From assembly GCF_001705235.1 (NCBI RefSeq), contig NZ_MCGV01000001.1, forward strand, positions 2,542,001 through 2,606,000: a stretch of DNA of 64,000 nt. The letters are read 5' to 3'. The DNA comes from Clostridium pasteurianum. GTDB taxonomy: Bacteria > Bacillota > Clostridia > Clostridiales > Clostridiaceae. The translations under genes were made by a program, and so were the position numbers. Below are positions 43,983 to 52,125 of the stretch, piece by piece. Position 1 is the first letter of the stretch; each line of letters starts with the position of its first letter. The notes below the pieces were generated by a model. It ran no database searches. It was not told the origin of the DNA and saw only the letters and a list, made by a program, of their open reading frames with translations.

Positions 43983-45254
43983 ATGAGAAAAAAGTATGGA
44001 AATTTAATTATTATTTTTAGTATATTAGTAACCCTAGCACTATGGCTATTTGTAAAACCTACAAGGAATATTTCACTTTTAAGCCAATACTCAGAATTAT
44101 TAGCATCAATAGCTTTGGTTGGATTTGCTTTAATAAATTTTATATCAACTAGGAGTAAAATTTTAGACAAAATTTTTCATGGGATTGATAAATCTTATAT
44201 TTATCATAGATATTTGAGTATTTCAGTGCTTGTTATACTCTTAATTCATGATTTAACTATAAGTATAGGAAAAAGAATTGGGAAAATGGGAGGAATTAAA
44301 GTCCATTATGATAAAGTTGGCGCATTAATGGGGAGCCTTAGCTTATATCTATTTGTAATTTTAATAATTACAGCAATAGTTGCCAAAAAGCTTAATTATG
44401 AGAGATGGAAAAACATCCATAAGCTTATGATTGTTGCGTATGCTTTTGGAATTTATCATTATTATTTTACTTCGGACTATGCTGTATTTTCCTTTACTGG
44501 TTTTGCTGCGTGGATGAATATAATAAATTTAATAGGGATTATGTCGGCTTTTTACAGTATATTTCTTTATGAAAAGGTTGCATTTAAATATGATTTTACA
44601 GTTAAAAATTTAAATTTTGTTGCAGATGGTACTCTTGAAATTACAGGGGCAACGGTTGGAAGAAGTATGGATTTTAAACCTGGACAATTTGCATTTATTA
44701 AAACTAAAGATAATAAAAATAAATTCCCATCCCATCCATTTACAATAAGTGAAGCTCCTAAAGATGGTGAAATACAATTTACGATTAAAGGATTAGGAGA
44801 TCACACGAAAGATTTATTTAAAACACTGAAGACTGGAGATAAATTTTCTGCTGAGGGGCCTCATGGTAAATTTGATTATAGAGAAGGCGGAAAAAATCAA
44901 ATATGGATTGCAGGAGGGATTGGTGTAACGCCATTTAGGAGTTTTATGCAGAGTGATGTGCCAGAAGATTATTCAATTGATTTCTTTTATGCTTTTAATG
45001 ATGATAAAGAGGGAGCATATACAGATGAGTTAGAAAAACTAGCAGTAGGTAATGGTGTAAAACTTCACTTAGTTAATTCAAAAAAACAAGGATTTTTGAC
45101 TGTAGATAAAATTGGAAGGTTTATAAAAACTAAGGAACCCCTTGATGTATATTTCTGTGGACCAAAGCCTATGAGAGATGCTTTAATAAGCCAGTTTGAA
45201 AATAGCGATTTTGTAATAAAAGAGTTTCACTATGAACATTTTCAATTTAAATAA
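43983..45254 (+). CDS. Ferric-reductase-like membrane flavoprotein
   Basis: 423-residue protein with an N-terminal ferric-reductase-type membrane domain (about 1-200, six hydrophobic segments, histidines in HRYLSISVLVILLIHD and WKNIHKLMIVAYAFGIYHYY that could ligate heme). A C-terminal ferredoxin-reductase module follows: FAD-binding barrel with HPFTISEAP (about 250) and NAD(P) domain with IAGGIGVTPFRSF (about 310) and FCGPKPMRDAL (about 395). It would pass electrons from NAD(P)H across the membrane. It starts one base after the phosphatidyltransferase stop, so it is cotranscribed. A good terminator follows. Confidence 0.83.
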   Translation: MRKKYGNLIIIFSILVTLALWLFVKPTRNISLLSQYSELLASIALVGFALINFISTRSKILDKIFHGIDKSYIYHRYLSISVLVILLIHDLTISIGKRIGKMGGIKVHYDKVGALMGSLSLYLFVILIITAIVAKKLNYERWKNIHKLMIVAYAFGIYHYYFTSDYAVFSFTGFAAWMNIINLIGIMSAFYSIFLYEKVAFKYDFTVKNLNFVADGTLEITGATVGRSMDFKPGQFAFIKTKDNKNKFPSHPFTISEAPKDGEIQFTIKGLGDHTKDLFKTLKTGDKFSAEGPHGKFDYREGGKNQIWIAGGIGVTPFRSFMQSDVPEDYSIDFFYAFNDDKEGAYTDELEKLAVGNGVKLHLVNSKKQGFLTVDKIGRFIKTKEPLDVYFCGPKPMRDALISQFENSDFVIKEFHYEHFQFK

Positions 45255-45286
45255 AATCTTATGTAATAATTTGCCTTAAGAATTAA

Positions 45287-45328
45287 AATATCAACAATAC
45301 ATATATATGTTGATATTTTTTTTATTTT
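45287..45328 (+). terminator. Terminator after the ferric-reductase-like gene
   Basis: AATATCAACA and TGTTGATATT pair around an AT loop, followed by a run of about eight T residues. Confidence 0.75.
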
Positions 45329-45386
45329 TTACGATAATAGTAATATAAAGTAAAAATAAAACAAAACAATGGAGGCAATGACGTTA

Positions 45387-47495
45387 ATGATTAGCAAAAT
45401 AAGATCCCACATAAGTTATAAGATAATTCTGCCAATAGTACTCTGTACTATACTTTCAGCCCTGATTACTGGAATAGTTTGTACTAAAGAGGCAACTAAG
45501 TTAGTTAAAAATCAGGCCGAAGGTAAATTGGTAGAAATGTCGAAAAACAAATCTGATGAAGTGAATTTATTACTTTCAAACACGGAGAATTCCGCAAATA
45601 ACATTAATAATTTGATAGGCTCTACTTTTGATGAAAATAGAGCACAAAGTGATGCAAATTATGCAGCAGAGTACACTCAATCAATGGATGCATATCTAAA
45701 AAGTATGGCACTTAATAAAAAGGTTTTAGGAGTTACATTAATAATGAATCCTAAAATAACAAAAGATTTATATCAGATTTGCTATGAAAAGGTAGGTCAA
45801 AGTGGTGAGCTAAATAAAGTAAACAAATTTGCAATAAGTGATTTTGACGAAAGCAATAAAAGTATGTCATGGTATTATAACCCACTAAATTCCATGAAAT
45901 CTGTTTGGAGTGATCCACATTATGATGCTTCAAAAAATTCAAATTCTAATAAAAGCGATATGAGAATTTCATATACAATGCCTATTTTAAAGGATGGTAA
46001 AGTAGTAGCAGTACTAGCAATAGATTTATATTTCAATGATTACATGAAAATGATAAATAATGTAAGGGCATATGATAATGGATATGCATTTTTAGTTAAT
46101 GATAAGTTTAATTTTATGGTTCACAAAAAATATACTTCTAAGGATAGTCTAAAAAAGATTGATAATGGCTCATTAAAAACAGTGGCAGATAAGATGCTAA
46201 CAAATGAAAACGGTTCTGTAGATTGTAAGGTAGATAATGTAGATAGGGTGTTAGCGTATAGCAAACTAAAGAATGGGAATATAATGGTTGTAGATGTTCC
46301 TTTAAGTGATATATTGAAGCAGTTTTCAAGTTTGAAGGCATACATTATTGTAGTATTAATTGTTATATCGCTTATAAGTGTATTTGTTGCCATAAGTATA
46401 GGTAAAGTTATAGCTAGGCCTATTATTGCAACTACGGATTTTGTGAATAAAGCAGCATCTTTGGACTTAACTGAAGACAGTCATTATGATTTTCTTTTAA
46501 ATTATAAAGATGAAATAGGAATTTTAGTTAAATCATTTATGGAAATGAAGAAGCAATTAATAAATATGGTAAAAAAAATATCAAGCTCGTCAGAGAATTT
46601 GAGTGCCTCAAGTGAAGAGCTTTCTGCTACGGTGCAGGAGATATCAGCGAAGTTTCAGGAGATAGATAATAAATCTAAAAAAACATCTGATGAAATAATG
46701 AGTACAAGCTCCTCATCTGAGGAAATTACAGCATCAGTTGAAGAAATAGATTCTTATATAAGTGAGTTATCAAATAAAGCTGCTGAAGGGAAAAATAATT
46801 CAGAGGATGCTAAAAAAAGAGCCTCGGAGGTTCAAAGTAAAGTTAATAGTACAGGAGAAAAAATAAATAATATATACAAGGATAAAAAACAAAAGATTTT
46901 GGCATCAATTGAAAAGGGAAAAGTAGTTGAAGAAATTAATTCAATGACAGATATTATAGCAGATATATCAGAACAAACTAATTTACTTGCTCTAAATGCA
47001 TCCATAGAAGCAGCTAGAGCTGGAGAGGCTGGAAAAGGTTTTTCAGTAGTTGCTGATGAAGTTAGAGAACTTGCAGAAAAATCATCTAATGCGGCTACAA
47101 ATATTAAGAATGTAACTCAAAAAGTTCAAAGCGCATTTGAAGATATGTCTAATAATAGTCAAGAAATACTTGCGTTTATACAGCATGATGTGTCCAATCA
47201 ATTGACAGAATTAAATAAAATGGGCAATAATTATTATAAGGATGCAGATTTTATAAATGCTATGTCTCTTAAAATTAATGCTATGTCAGAAGAACTAAAT
47301 ACTACGATTGATCAGGTAAGTGGTGCAGTACAAAATACTTCCTCGCTTGCACAAAATTCTTCTGAAAATATGGTAAGCATAGATAGCAATATAGATGAAG
47401 CATCAAAAGGAATTGACCAAATTGCAGAGGCGGCACAATCTCAGGCTAAAATGGCATTGGAACTTAATGATATGATTAAAAAATTTAAACTTTAG
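45387..47495 (+). CDS. Methyl-accepting chemotaxis protein with dCache-type sensor
   Basis: 702-residue chemoreceptor. A transmembrane helix lies at about 12-35. The extracellular dCache-like sensor covers about 40-295 ([22 protein letters not shown] and [16 protein letters not shown] mark the first PAS-like lobe). A second membrane helix at about 315-340 is followed by a HAMP-like segment and a long cytoplasmic coiled coil. The conserved hairpin tip [21 protein letters not shown] is near residue 530. The ATG at 45387 follows GGAGG with 11 bp spacing; two earlier in-frame ATGs overlap or abut that site. The ligand is unknown. It is monocistronic. Confidence 0.88.
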   Translation: MISKIRSHISYKIILPIVLCTILSALITGIVCTKEATKLVKNQAEGKLVEMSKNKSDEVNLLLSNTENSANNINNLIGSTFDENRAQSDANYAAEYTQSMDAYLKSMALNKKVLGVTLIMNPKITKDLYQICYEKVGQSGELNKVNKFAISDFDESNKSMSWYYNPLNSMKSVWSDPHYDASKNSNSNKSDMRISYTMPILKDGKVVAVLAIDLYFNDYMKMINNVRAYDNGYAFLVNDKFNFMVHKKYTSKDSLKKIDNGSLKTVADKMLTNENGSVDCKVDNVDRVLAYSKLKNGNIMVVDVPLSDILKQFSSLKAYIIVVLIVISLISVFVAISIGKVIARPIIATTDFVNKAASLDLTEDSHYDFLLNYKDEIGILVKSFMEMKKQLINMVKKISSSSENLSASSEELSATVQEISAKFQEIDNKSKKTSDEIMSTSSSSEEITASVEEIDSYISELSNKAAEGKNNSEDAKKRASEVQSKVNSTGEKINNIYKDKKQKILASIEKGKVVEEINSMTDIIADISEQTNLLALNASIEAARAGEAGKGFSVVADEVRELAEKSSNAATNIKNVTQKVQSAFEDMSNNSQEILAFIQHDVSNQLTELNKMGNNYYKDADFINAMSLKINAMSEELNTTIDQVSGAVQNTSSLAQNSSENMVSIDSNIDEASKGIDQIAEAAQSQAKMALELNDMIKKFKL

Positions 47496-47497
47496 AT

Positions 47498-47556
47498 AAA
47501 AGCTTTGTTTTAAGTAGGTATTTAAATTTTCATTTATTTAGAACAAAGCTATTTTA
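47498..47556 (+). terminator. Terminator-like hairpin after the chemoreceptor
   Basis: AAAGCTTTGTT pairs with AACAAAGCT across a 30-base AT-rich loop, followed by ATTTTAG. Confidence 0.45.
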
Positions 47557-47616
47557 GTATTATGGGTAATATATAAAATAAGATGAAAATTTATAATTAC
47601 AAAGAAGGCTTAATAT

Positions 47617-48264
47617 ATGGATAGAATTTGTTTGAAATTGTATGATGGAACTCCGCAGTATGTATGTACCGCATGTAGACATTGCACAAGTACTTACGGA
47701 AAGAGCATGTGTAAGGTAAAGAACAGGGGGTGCTGCTGGTATTTCCCTAAATTTACTCTATTTGAAGTTCACAAGATGTCTAGAAGTAATGTTGGGCGTA
47801 AAATATTAAGTTATATATGCAGCATTAAAACAGCTAAAATTTACAATTATTATATTCACGTAAAAGGATATTTCGATAAGATAGGCTTAAAAAAATATCT
47901 TGATACTGAAGAATGTTATGAAAATGATGTTAAGGATAAATCCATATTTTTTAGATTGTGTCCATTTGTAAAATCTAGGGAGGGGTGCACTTTACCACAA
48001 CAGTACAGAAGCTATGTCTGCAATTTTTTTGTATGTGATGATATTAAAAAGAAACTAAAAAAGCATAATGAATTTAATGATTATGTCAGTGAATGCAGTA
48101 GATATGCAAGGTGGGTTAATTGGGAAAATTACTCCCTTGAACACATACTTGAAGAAAATAAACTCAATCTTATAGATAATTTCAAGGGAGCAGTTGAATT
48201 ACTGAGCAGTATTCCAATTGAAAATTGTGAAGTTAAAAATCTGAAGGAAATAGAAGTTTTGTAA
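47617..48264 (+). CDS. Cys-rich protein, YkgJ-like metal-binding pattern
   Basis: 215-residue soluble protein of unknown function. Cysteines group in an N-terminal set (VCTACRHCTSTYGKSMC then GCCWYFP, residues about 16-42) and a central set (LCPFVKSREGCTLP then RSYVCNFFVC, about 113-139). The spacing recalls the YkgJ family of putative zinc or iron-sulfur cluster proteins, but with extra cysteines at the N-terminus. The C-terminal third is helical and charged. It stands alone between the chemoreceptor and a convergent DJ-1 gene. No reaction can be assigned. Confidence 0.65.
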   Translation: MDRICLKLYDGTPQYVCTACRHCTSTYGKSMCKVKNRGCCWYFPKFTLFEVHKMSRSNVGRKILSYICSIKTAKIYNYYIHVKGYFDKIGLKKYLDTEECYENDVKDKSIFFRLCPFVKSREGCTLPQQYRSYVCNFFVCDDIKKKLKKHNEFNDYVSECSRYARWVNWENYSLEHILEENKLNLIDNFKGAVELLSSIPIENCEVKNLKEIEVL

Positions 48265-48278
48265 TAACTTTATGCAAA

Positions 48279-48881
48279 CTATTTTTTAGTACTATTATTG
48301 AATCCCATTAGATTCTTAACTTTCATACAGTTTTCACTAGAAGTAAGCATTTCTAAAAGGGCAAAAGCAACATCAAAAGCGGTTGATGGATTGTAGGAAG
48401 TTATTATGTTTTTATCTATGACAATAGGCTCGTCTTTAAGGACATTTGCTCCAAATTCAGATAGCTGTTTTTGCCTTAATCTATCATTTAAATTATAGGT
48501 GGTAGCAGTCCTACCTTTTAATATTCCGCTCTTACCAAGAGGAAGGGCAGCTACACATATTGAAGCTATAATTTTGTTCTTCAAATCAAATTCTCTTATT
48601 AGGTTTAAAAAATCTTCACTGTAGGCATCGTCATAAAAGTCTGCTTGCTCAAAACCGCCGGGAATTGCAAGTGCATCAAAATCATCAACTTTAACGTCTT
48701 TTATATTTATTTCGGGAATAACTGTGAAGTTCCAGGTACATTTTATTTTATCATGGCTTCCAGCAGTTACGACTAAAGTACTGCCATCACCTTCAAATCT
48801 ATTCCAGCCTAAAACATCTGTAAATACGCTTGCTTCAACAGCTTCAAAACCATTAGCTAAAAGTAATAATATTTTTTTCAT
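48279..48881 (-). CDS. DJ-1/PfpI family protein
   Basis: 200-residue DJ-1/ThiJ/PfpI-fold protein. The nucleophile Cys is in IASICVAALPLGKSG (about residue 107). The N-terminal LLANGFEAVEASVFTDVL carries the conserved Glu that pairs with it, and AIPGGFEQADFY (about 75) is the GG turn. The family includes glyoxalase III, deglycase-like, protease-like and chaperone members; no specific role can be claimed. It is divergent from a LysR regulator (115 bp between starts), so that regulator may control it. GAGGTG precedes the ATG. Confidence 0.85.
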   Translation of the reverse strand: MKKILLLLANGFEAVEASVFTDVLGWNRFEGDGSTLVVTAGSHDKIKCTWNFTVIPEINIKDVKVDDFDALAIPGGFEQADFYDDAYSEDFLNLIREFDLKNKIIASICVAALPLGKSGILKGRTATTYNLNDRLRQKQLSEFGANVLKDEPIVIDKNIITSYNPSTAFDVAFALLEMLTSSENCMKVKNLMGFNNSTKK

Positions 48882-48996
48882 AATTAATCACCTCTAGTTA
48901 TGAGTATAATGGTATAATTTACATTAGTAAAATTGAAATAACTGAACAAAACAATCACGATTTATGATAATATAAAAGTACAGGAGATGAATTATT

Positions 48997-49854
48997 GTGG
49001 AGATAAGGCATTTGCAGACATTTGTGACGGTGGTAGATAAAAACGGTTTTACGAAGGCAGCAGACCATCTAGGATATGCTCAGTCTACGATAACAGCACA
49101 CGTTCAAAAGTTGGAGGATGAATTAGGCCAGCCACTATTTGATCGCCTCGGGAAAAAAATAGTAGTGACTGATTTTGGAAAACAGCTTCTTCCATATGCA
49201 AGAGAAATGCTTAAAATATACAATGAAATAAATAATGCTGCTTTTGAGAAAGACCAAATCAAGGGAAAAATAGTAATAGGAGCTTCAGAGTCTTTATGTA
49301 TATACAGATTGGATAAAGCTATAAAAAGATATAAAGAACAATTTCCTAAAGTAAATATTGTTTTAAAAAACTCTATTTGCAGTGATTTAAGGAGAAGACT
49401 TTATACAGGTGAATTCGATTTGGTGTTTACTATTGAACCTTATATTGTTGATGATAATTTAGTGGTGAAAAAATTAAAGGAAGAGAAAATGGTAATTGCA
49501 TCTGGCAGTCATAATATTGAGGATAATAGTATAATTTTTAGTGAAGAAAGATGCAGCTGTAGAATTTCTTTTGAAAGGTACTTAAAGTATGAAGGAATAA
49601 AATATACTAATCCACTTGAACTTTCAAGCATAGAGGCAATTAAAAGATGCATAATAAATGGCTTAGGATTATCCTTAATGCCACTTTATTCTATAAGGGA
49701 CGAAGTGGAAAGTGGAATCATAAAGACATTTGAATTGCATAAAAATTTCGAAAAGTATTCAACATGGCTTATATATCATAAAAATAAAAAGATATTTCCA
49801 GCAATGCAGAAGTTTATGCAAGTAGTATTAGATGATAGCAAAGAATGGAGATAA
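48997..49854 (+). CDS. LysR-family transcriptional regulator
   Basis: 285-residue LysR-type regulator. The winged helix-turn-helix occupies about 1-60 (HLQTFVTVVDKNGFTKAADHLGYAQSTITAHVQKLE read in its usual order), with a periplasmic-binding-like effector domain from about 88 on. GTG start after AGGAGATG. It is divergent from the DJ-1 gene, which is the classical LysR target arrangement. The overlapping downstream DUF3267 gene is read through from the same transcript. Confidence 0.87.
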   Translation: MEIRHLQTFVTVVDKNGFTKAADHLGYAQSTITAHVQKLEDELGQPLFDRLGKKIVVTDFGKQLLPYAREMLKIYNEINNAAFEKDQIKGKIVIGASESLCIYRLDKAIKRYKEQFPKVNIVLKNSICSDLRRRLYTGEFDLVFTIEPYIVDDNLVVKKLKEEKMVIASGSHNIEDNSIIFSEERCSCRISFERYLKYEGIKYTNPLELSSIEAIKRCIINGLGLSLMPLYSIRDEVESGIIKTFELHKNFEKYSTWLIYHKNKKIFPAMQKFMQVVLDDSKEWR

Positions 49855-49871
49855 AGGAGGAGATATACAGC

Positions 49872-50483
49872 GTGAAATTTGTTTTCAATATTCCCAAAAC
49901 CGATGAAAAAATATCTGAGAAATTAGTAAATAGTGGGTGGAGGAAATTAAGAGAGCCAGAAAAAGTAAGTACATCTTTATTTATGTCAATACCGCTAATG
50001 TTACTAAATATAATTATAACTGTGTCAATTATTTTAAAGTTTGATAATCCTATAAGTAAAGTTATTTCAAATAGGTCTTTCAGTTTTTCATTGAATTTAT
50101 TTGATTTGATGTATTTTATGGTTGGAATATTCTTACTTACATTGATACATGAATTGTTGCATGCTGTTTTTATGCCTAATTTTATGAAATCAGACAAAAT
50201 TTATTTGGGAATAAATTTTAATGGTGGTTTCATTTTTACAACAGAGATCATATCTAAATTAAGATTTATAATAATATCAATAATGCCATTTTTTATAATA
50301 TCAGTTATTATGCCAGTGATTTTAGGCATTCTGGGGGGACTAAATGTTCTCTTTACAATTTTTATTATTATAAATGCGGCAGGGTCTTCTATAGATATTT
50401 TGAACTTTATTATTATATCTCAAGTTCCTAGAAATAGCATGATTATAAATAATGGGTTTGAAACATATTTTATTGTGAAGTAA
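49872..50483 (+). CDS. DUF3267 family membrane metalloprotease-like protein
   Basis: 203-residue membrane protein with about four hydrophobic segments. A zinc-protease-like HELLHAVF (HExxH) lies near residue 95, at the end of a membrane helix, as in DUF3267 proteins. The rest has GGFIFTTEIISKLRF and INAAGSSIDILNFII. Proteolytic activity is unproven for the family. I use the GTG at 49872 preceded by AAAGGAGG (49853-49860), which lies at the very end of the LysR gene; the coding region follows it by 17 bp. Its stop codon lies inside the outer arm of a large inverted repeat. Confidence 0.77.
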   Translation: MKFVFNIPKTDEKISEKLVNSGWRKLREPEKVSTSLFMSIPLMLLNIIITVSIILKFDNPISKVISNRSFSFSLNLFDLMYFMVGIFLLTLIHELLHAVFMPNFMKSDKIYLGINFNGGFIFTTEIISKLRFIIISIMPFFIISVIMPVILGILGGLNVLFTIFIIINAAGSSIDILNFIIISQVPRNSMIINNGFETYFIVK

Positions 50484-50666
50484 CAGTATTTTGAAACATT
50501 AAATAAAAATCATAAGTCTAAGCCCCAAATTATAAAAATACTAAGAAATTTTAATAACTCGCTGAAAAAAAGCTCAGACAAATTAAAATTTCTAAGTCTT
50601 TTTATGATTTGGGGCAAGACTTATTGAATTTTATTTAAATCGTTTCCAAAATACTGTTACTTCACA
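50474..50666. repeat. Long palindromic repeat element (family A, full copy)
   Basis: The outer arms TGTGAAGTAACAGTATTTTG (left) and its complement ending at 50666 enclose a second pair of arms of about 55 bases each (50503-50557 and 50590-50644) that pair at roughly 85 percent. The apex is ACTCGCTGAAAAAAAGCTC. There is no coding potential. Its left arm covers the DUF3267 stop codon. Confidence 0.75.
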
Positions 50667-50713
50667 TAGAGGGTAAAACAAGGAGGAAATTCCTTCGTGC
50701 CTACGGAATTTTA
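50631..50713 (+). repeat. 83-bp direct repeat, copy 1
   Basis: Shares AATACTGTTACTTCACATAG, AACAAGGAGGAAATTCCT and GCCTACGGAATTTTA with 50889-50972 at about 85 percent identity overall. Confidence 0.75.
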
Positions 50714-50888
50714 TTTAGGAATAGATCAATTGTCTTCTTATATAAAATAGAGACTATCTTAATGCTTACGACTAATAACTTCGATTTAAAAACTTATCTA
50801 AATCTCTTATAAAGAGAGAGCTTCTATTTAAAGTAAAGAAGGATAATGGGCAAAGCCCAAACCTCGTATATGATAATATTCATTAGAA

Positions 50889-50972
50889 TTTTTTTAAATC
50901 GTTCCTTCAATACTGTTACTTCACATAGAAGGTGAAACAAGGAGGAAATTCCTCCTTGCCTACGGAATTTTA
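50889..50972 (+). repeat. 84-bp direct repeat, copy 2
   Basis: Second copy of the repeat at 50631-50713. In this copy the core AAGGAGGAAATTCCTCCTT is a perfect palindrome with 9-bp arms. Confidence 0.75.
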
Positions 50973-50997
50973 ATGATTCTAGAGCCTAAAGGGTAAA

Positions 50998-51063
50998 ATC
51001 ATAAGACATTTCAATAACTCGCTGAAAAATGCTCGGACAAATTAAAATATCTAAGCATGATTG
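50998..51063. repeat. Family A repeat, short copy at the mmuM 3' end
   Basis: AATCATAAGACATTTCAAT, the apex ACTCGCTGAAAAATGCTCGG, and a complementary right arm ending ATGATT repeat the inner part of the element at 50474-50666. It ends 5 bp before the minus-strand mmuM stop and may act as its terminator. Confidence 0.65.
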
Positions 51064-51067
51064 TAAT

Positions 51068-52009
51068 TTATTTCTCAGCCCTTAAAATTTCATATGTTGC
51101 CTTAATGTCAGCTGGGGTTGTTCTGCAGCAGCCGCCTATAAGTTTAGCGCCGCTGTGGAACCATTCTTTTGCAGCTGAGCTGAAGGCTTCGCTTGAAGAA
51201 TTTCCATGCCAGGTTTTTGATTTAGCGTCATACTCTTCGCCGGAATTAGGGTAGACAACTATAGGCTTATCTGATACTGATTTAATTTCTTTTATAAGTG
51301 AATTTATGTATTTAGGAGCTGTACAATTCATTCCAATTGCAGCTACTTGGGTGCAGGAGTTTAAAAATTCAGCACATTCCTTAATTGGTGTACCATCACT
51401 TATTTCATAGTCATTTTTACAGCTAAAACTTATCCAAGCGTAAACGTCAGGAAATTCTTGAAGAAGCTTAGTTATAGCCTTTGCTTCAGCTAAGTTTGGT
51501 ATTGTCTCACAGGCTAGAATGTCGGCTCCAGCTTCTAATAAAAGTTTTATCCTAGGTCTATGAAATTCCATTAATTCTTCTTCAGTAATTTTATAATCAC
51601 CACGGTACTCGGAGCCATCTGCAAGATAAGCACCATAAGGGCCTACTGAACCTGCTATGAAGGGCTTTGGTCTATTTATTCTATTTGAAGGCTCTTCCCA
51701 AAATTTATCTCTTGCTTGTTTAGCAATTTTAACTGAATTTTTTATGAGACTCTCCGCTTCAGACTTAGAGTAGCCTTTATTCATAAAACCATCAATTGTA
51801 GCCTGATAGCTTGATGTTATGGCACAATCTGCACCTGATACAAAGTAATCATAATGTACAGCTTCTATTATTTCAGGATTTTTTGCAAGTACTTTAGCTG
51901 ACCATAGAGAATCATTTATATTACAGCCTCTTTTTTCAAGTTCAGTTGCCAGAGCCCCGTCTAAAATGGTTACGGGGAAATCTTTTAAAACAGTTTTTAT
52001 TGGATTCAT
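51068..52009 (-). CDS. mmuM: Homocysteine S-methyltransferase
   Basis: 313-residue zinc-dependent methyltransferase that makes methionine from homocysteine using S-methylmethionine (or S-adenosylmethionine). The zinc cysteines are in GMNCTAPKY (about 226) and GGCCRTTP (about 291-292). N-terminal ILDGALATELEKRG and SSYQATIDGF (about 66) are hallmarks, as is SVGPYGAYLADGSEYRGDY. I use the ATG at 52009 after GAGGTG rather than the GTG inside that site. It is divergent from an amino acid permease, an arrangement like mmuP-mmuM. Confidence 0.9.
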   Translation of the reverse strand: MNPIKTVLKDFPVTILDGALATELEKRGCNINDSLWSAKVLAKNPEIIEAVHYDYFVSGADCAITSSYQATIDGFMNKGYSKSEAESLIKNSVKIAKQARDKFWEEPSNRINRPKPFIAGSVGPYGAYLADGSEYRGDYKITEEELMEFHRPRIKLLLEAGADILACETIPNLAEAKAITKLLQEFPDVYAWISFSCKNDYEISDGTPIKECAEFLNSCTQVAAIGMNCTAPKYINSLIKEIKSVSDKPIVVYPNSGEEYDAKSKTWHGNSSSEAFSSAAKEWFHSGAKLIGGCCRTTPADIKATYEILRAEK

Positions 52010-52049
52010 TGAATGCACCTCAATCTATTATATTTATGATAACATTATA

Positions 52050-52080
52050 TAGCATGTTGTATAAATTTAATAGTATGCTA
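52050..52080. promoter_or_regulatory. Inverted repeat between mmuM and the permease
   Basis: TAGCAT (52050-52055) and ATGCTA (52075-52080) are separated by 19 bp in the 116-bp divergent intergenic region. It is a candidate shared operator; the match is short. Confidence 0.35.
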
Positions 52081-52125
52081 ATATATAAAATAGGAATATA
52101 TTAAAAGTATTACATAGGAGGAAGA

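Larger units (their letters stand above)
50484..51067. other. 584-bp gene-free region built from repeats
   Basis: The whole interval is accounted for by the palindromic element at 50474-50666, an imperfect direct repeat (50631-50713 and 50889-50972), a second short family A hairpin (50998-51063), and an AT-rich middle with a TGGGC-AAA-GCCCA hairpin near 50850. No plausible gene was found. Confidence 0.7.
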
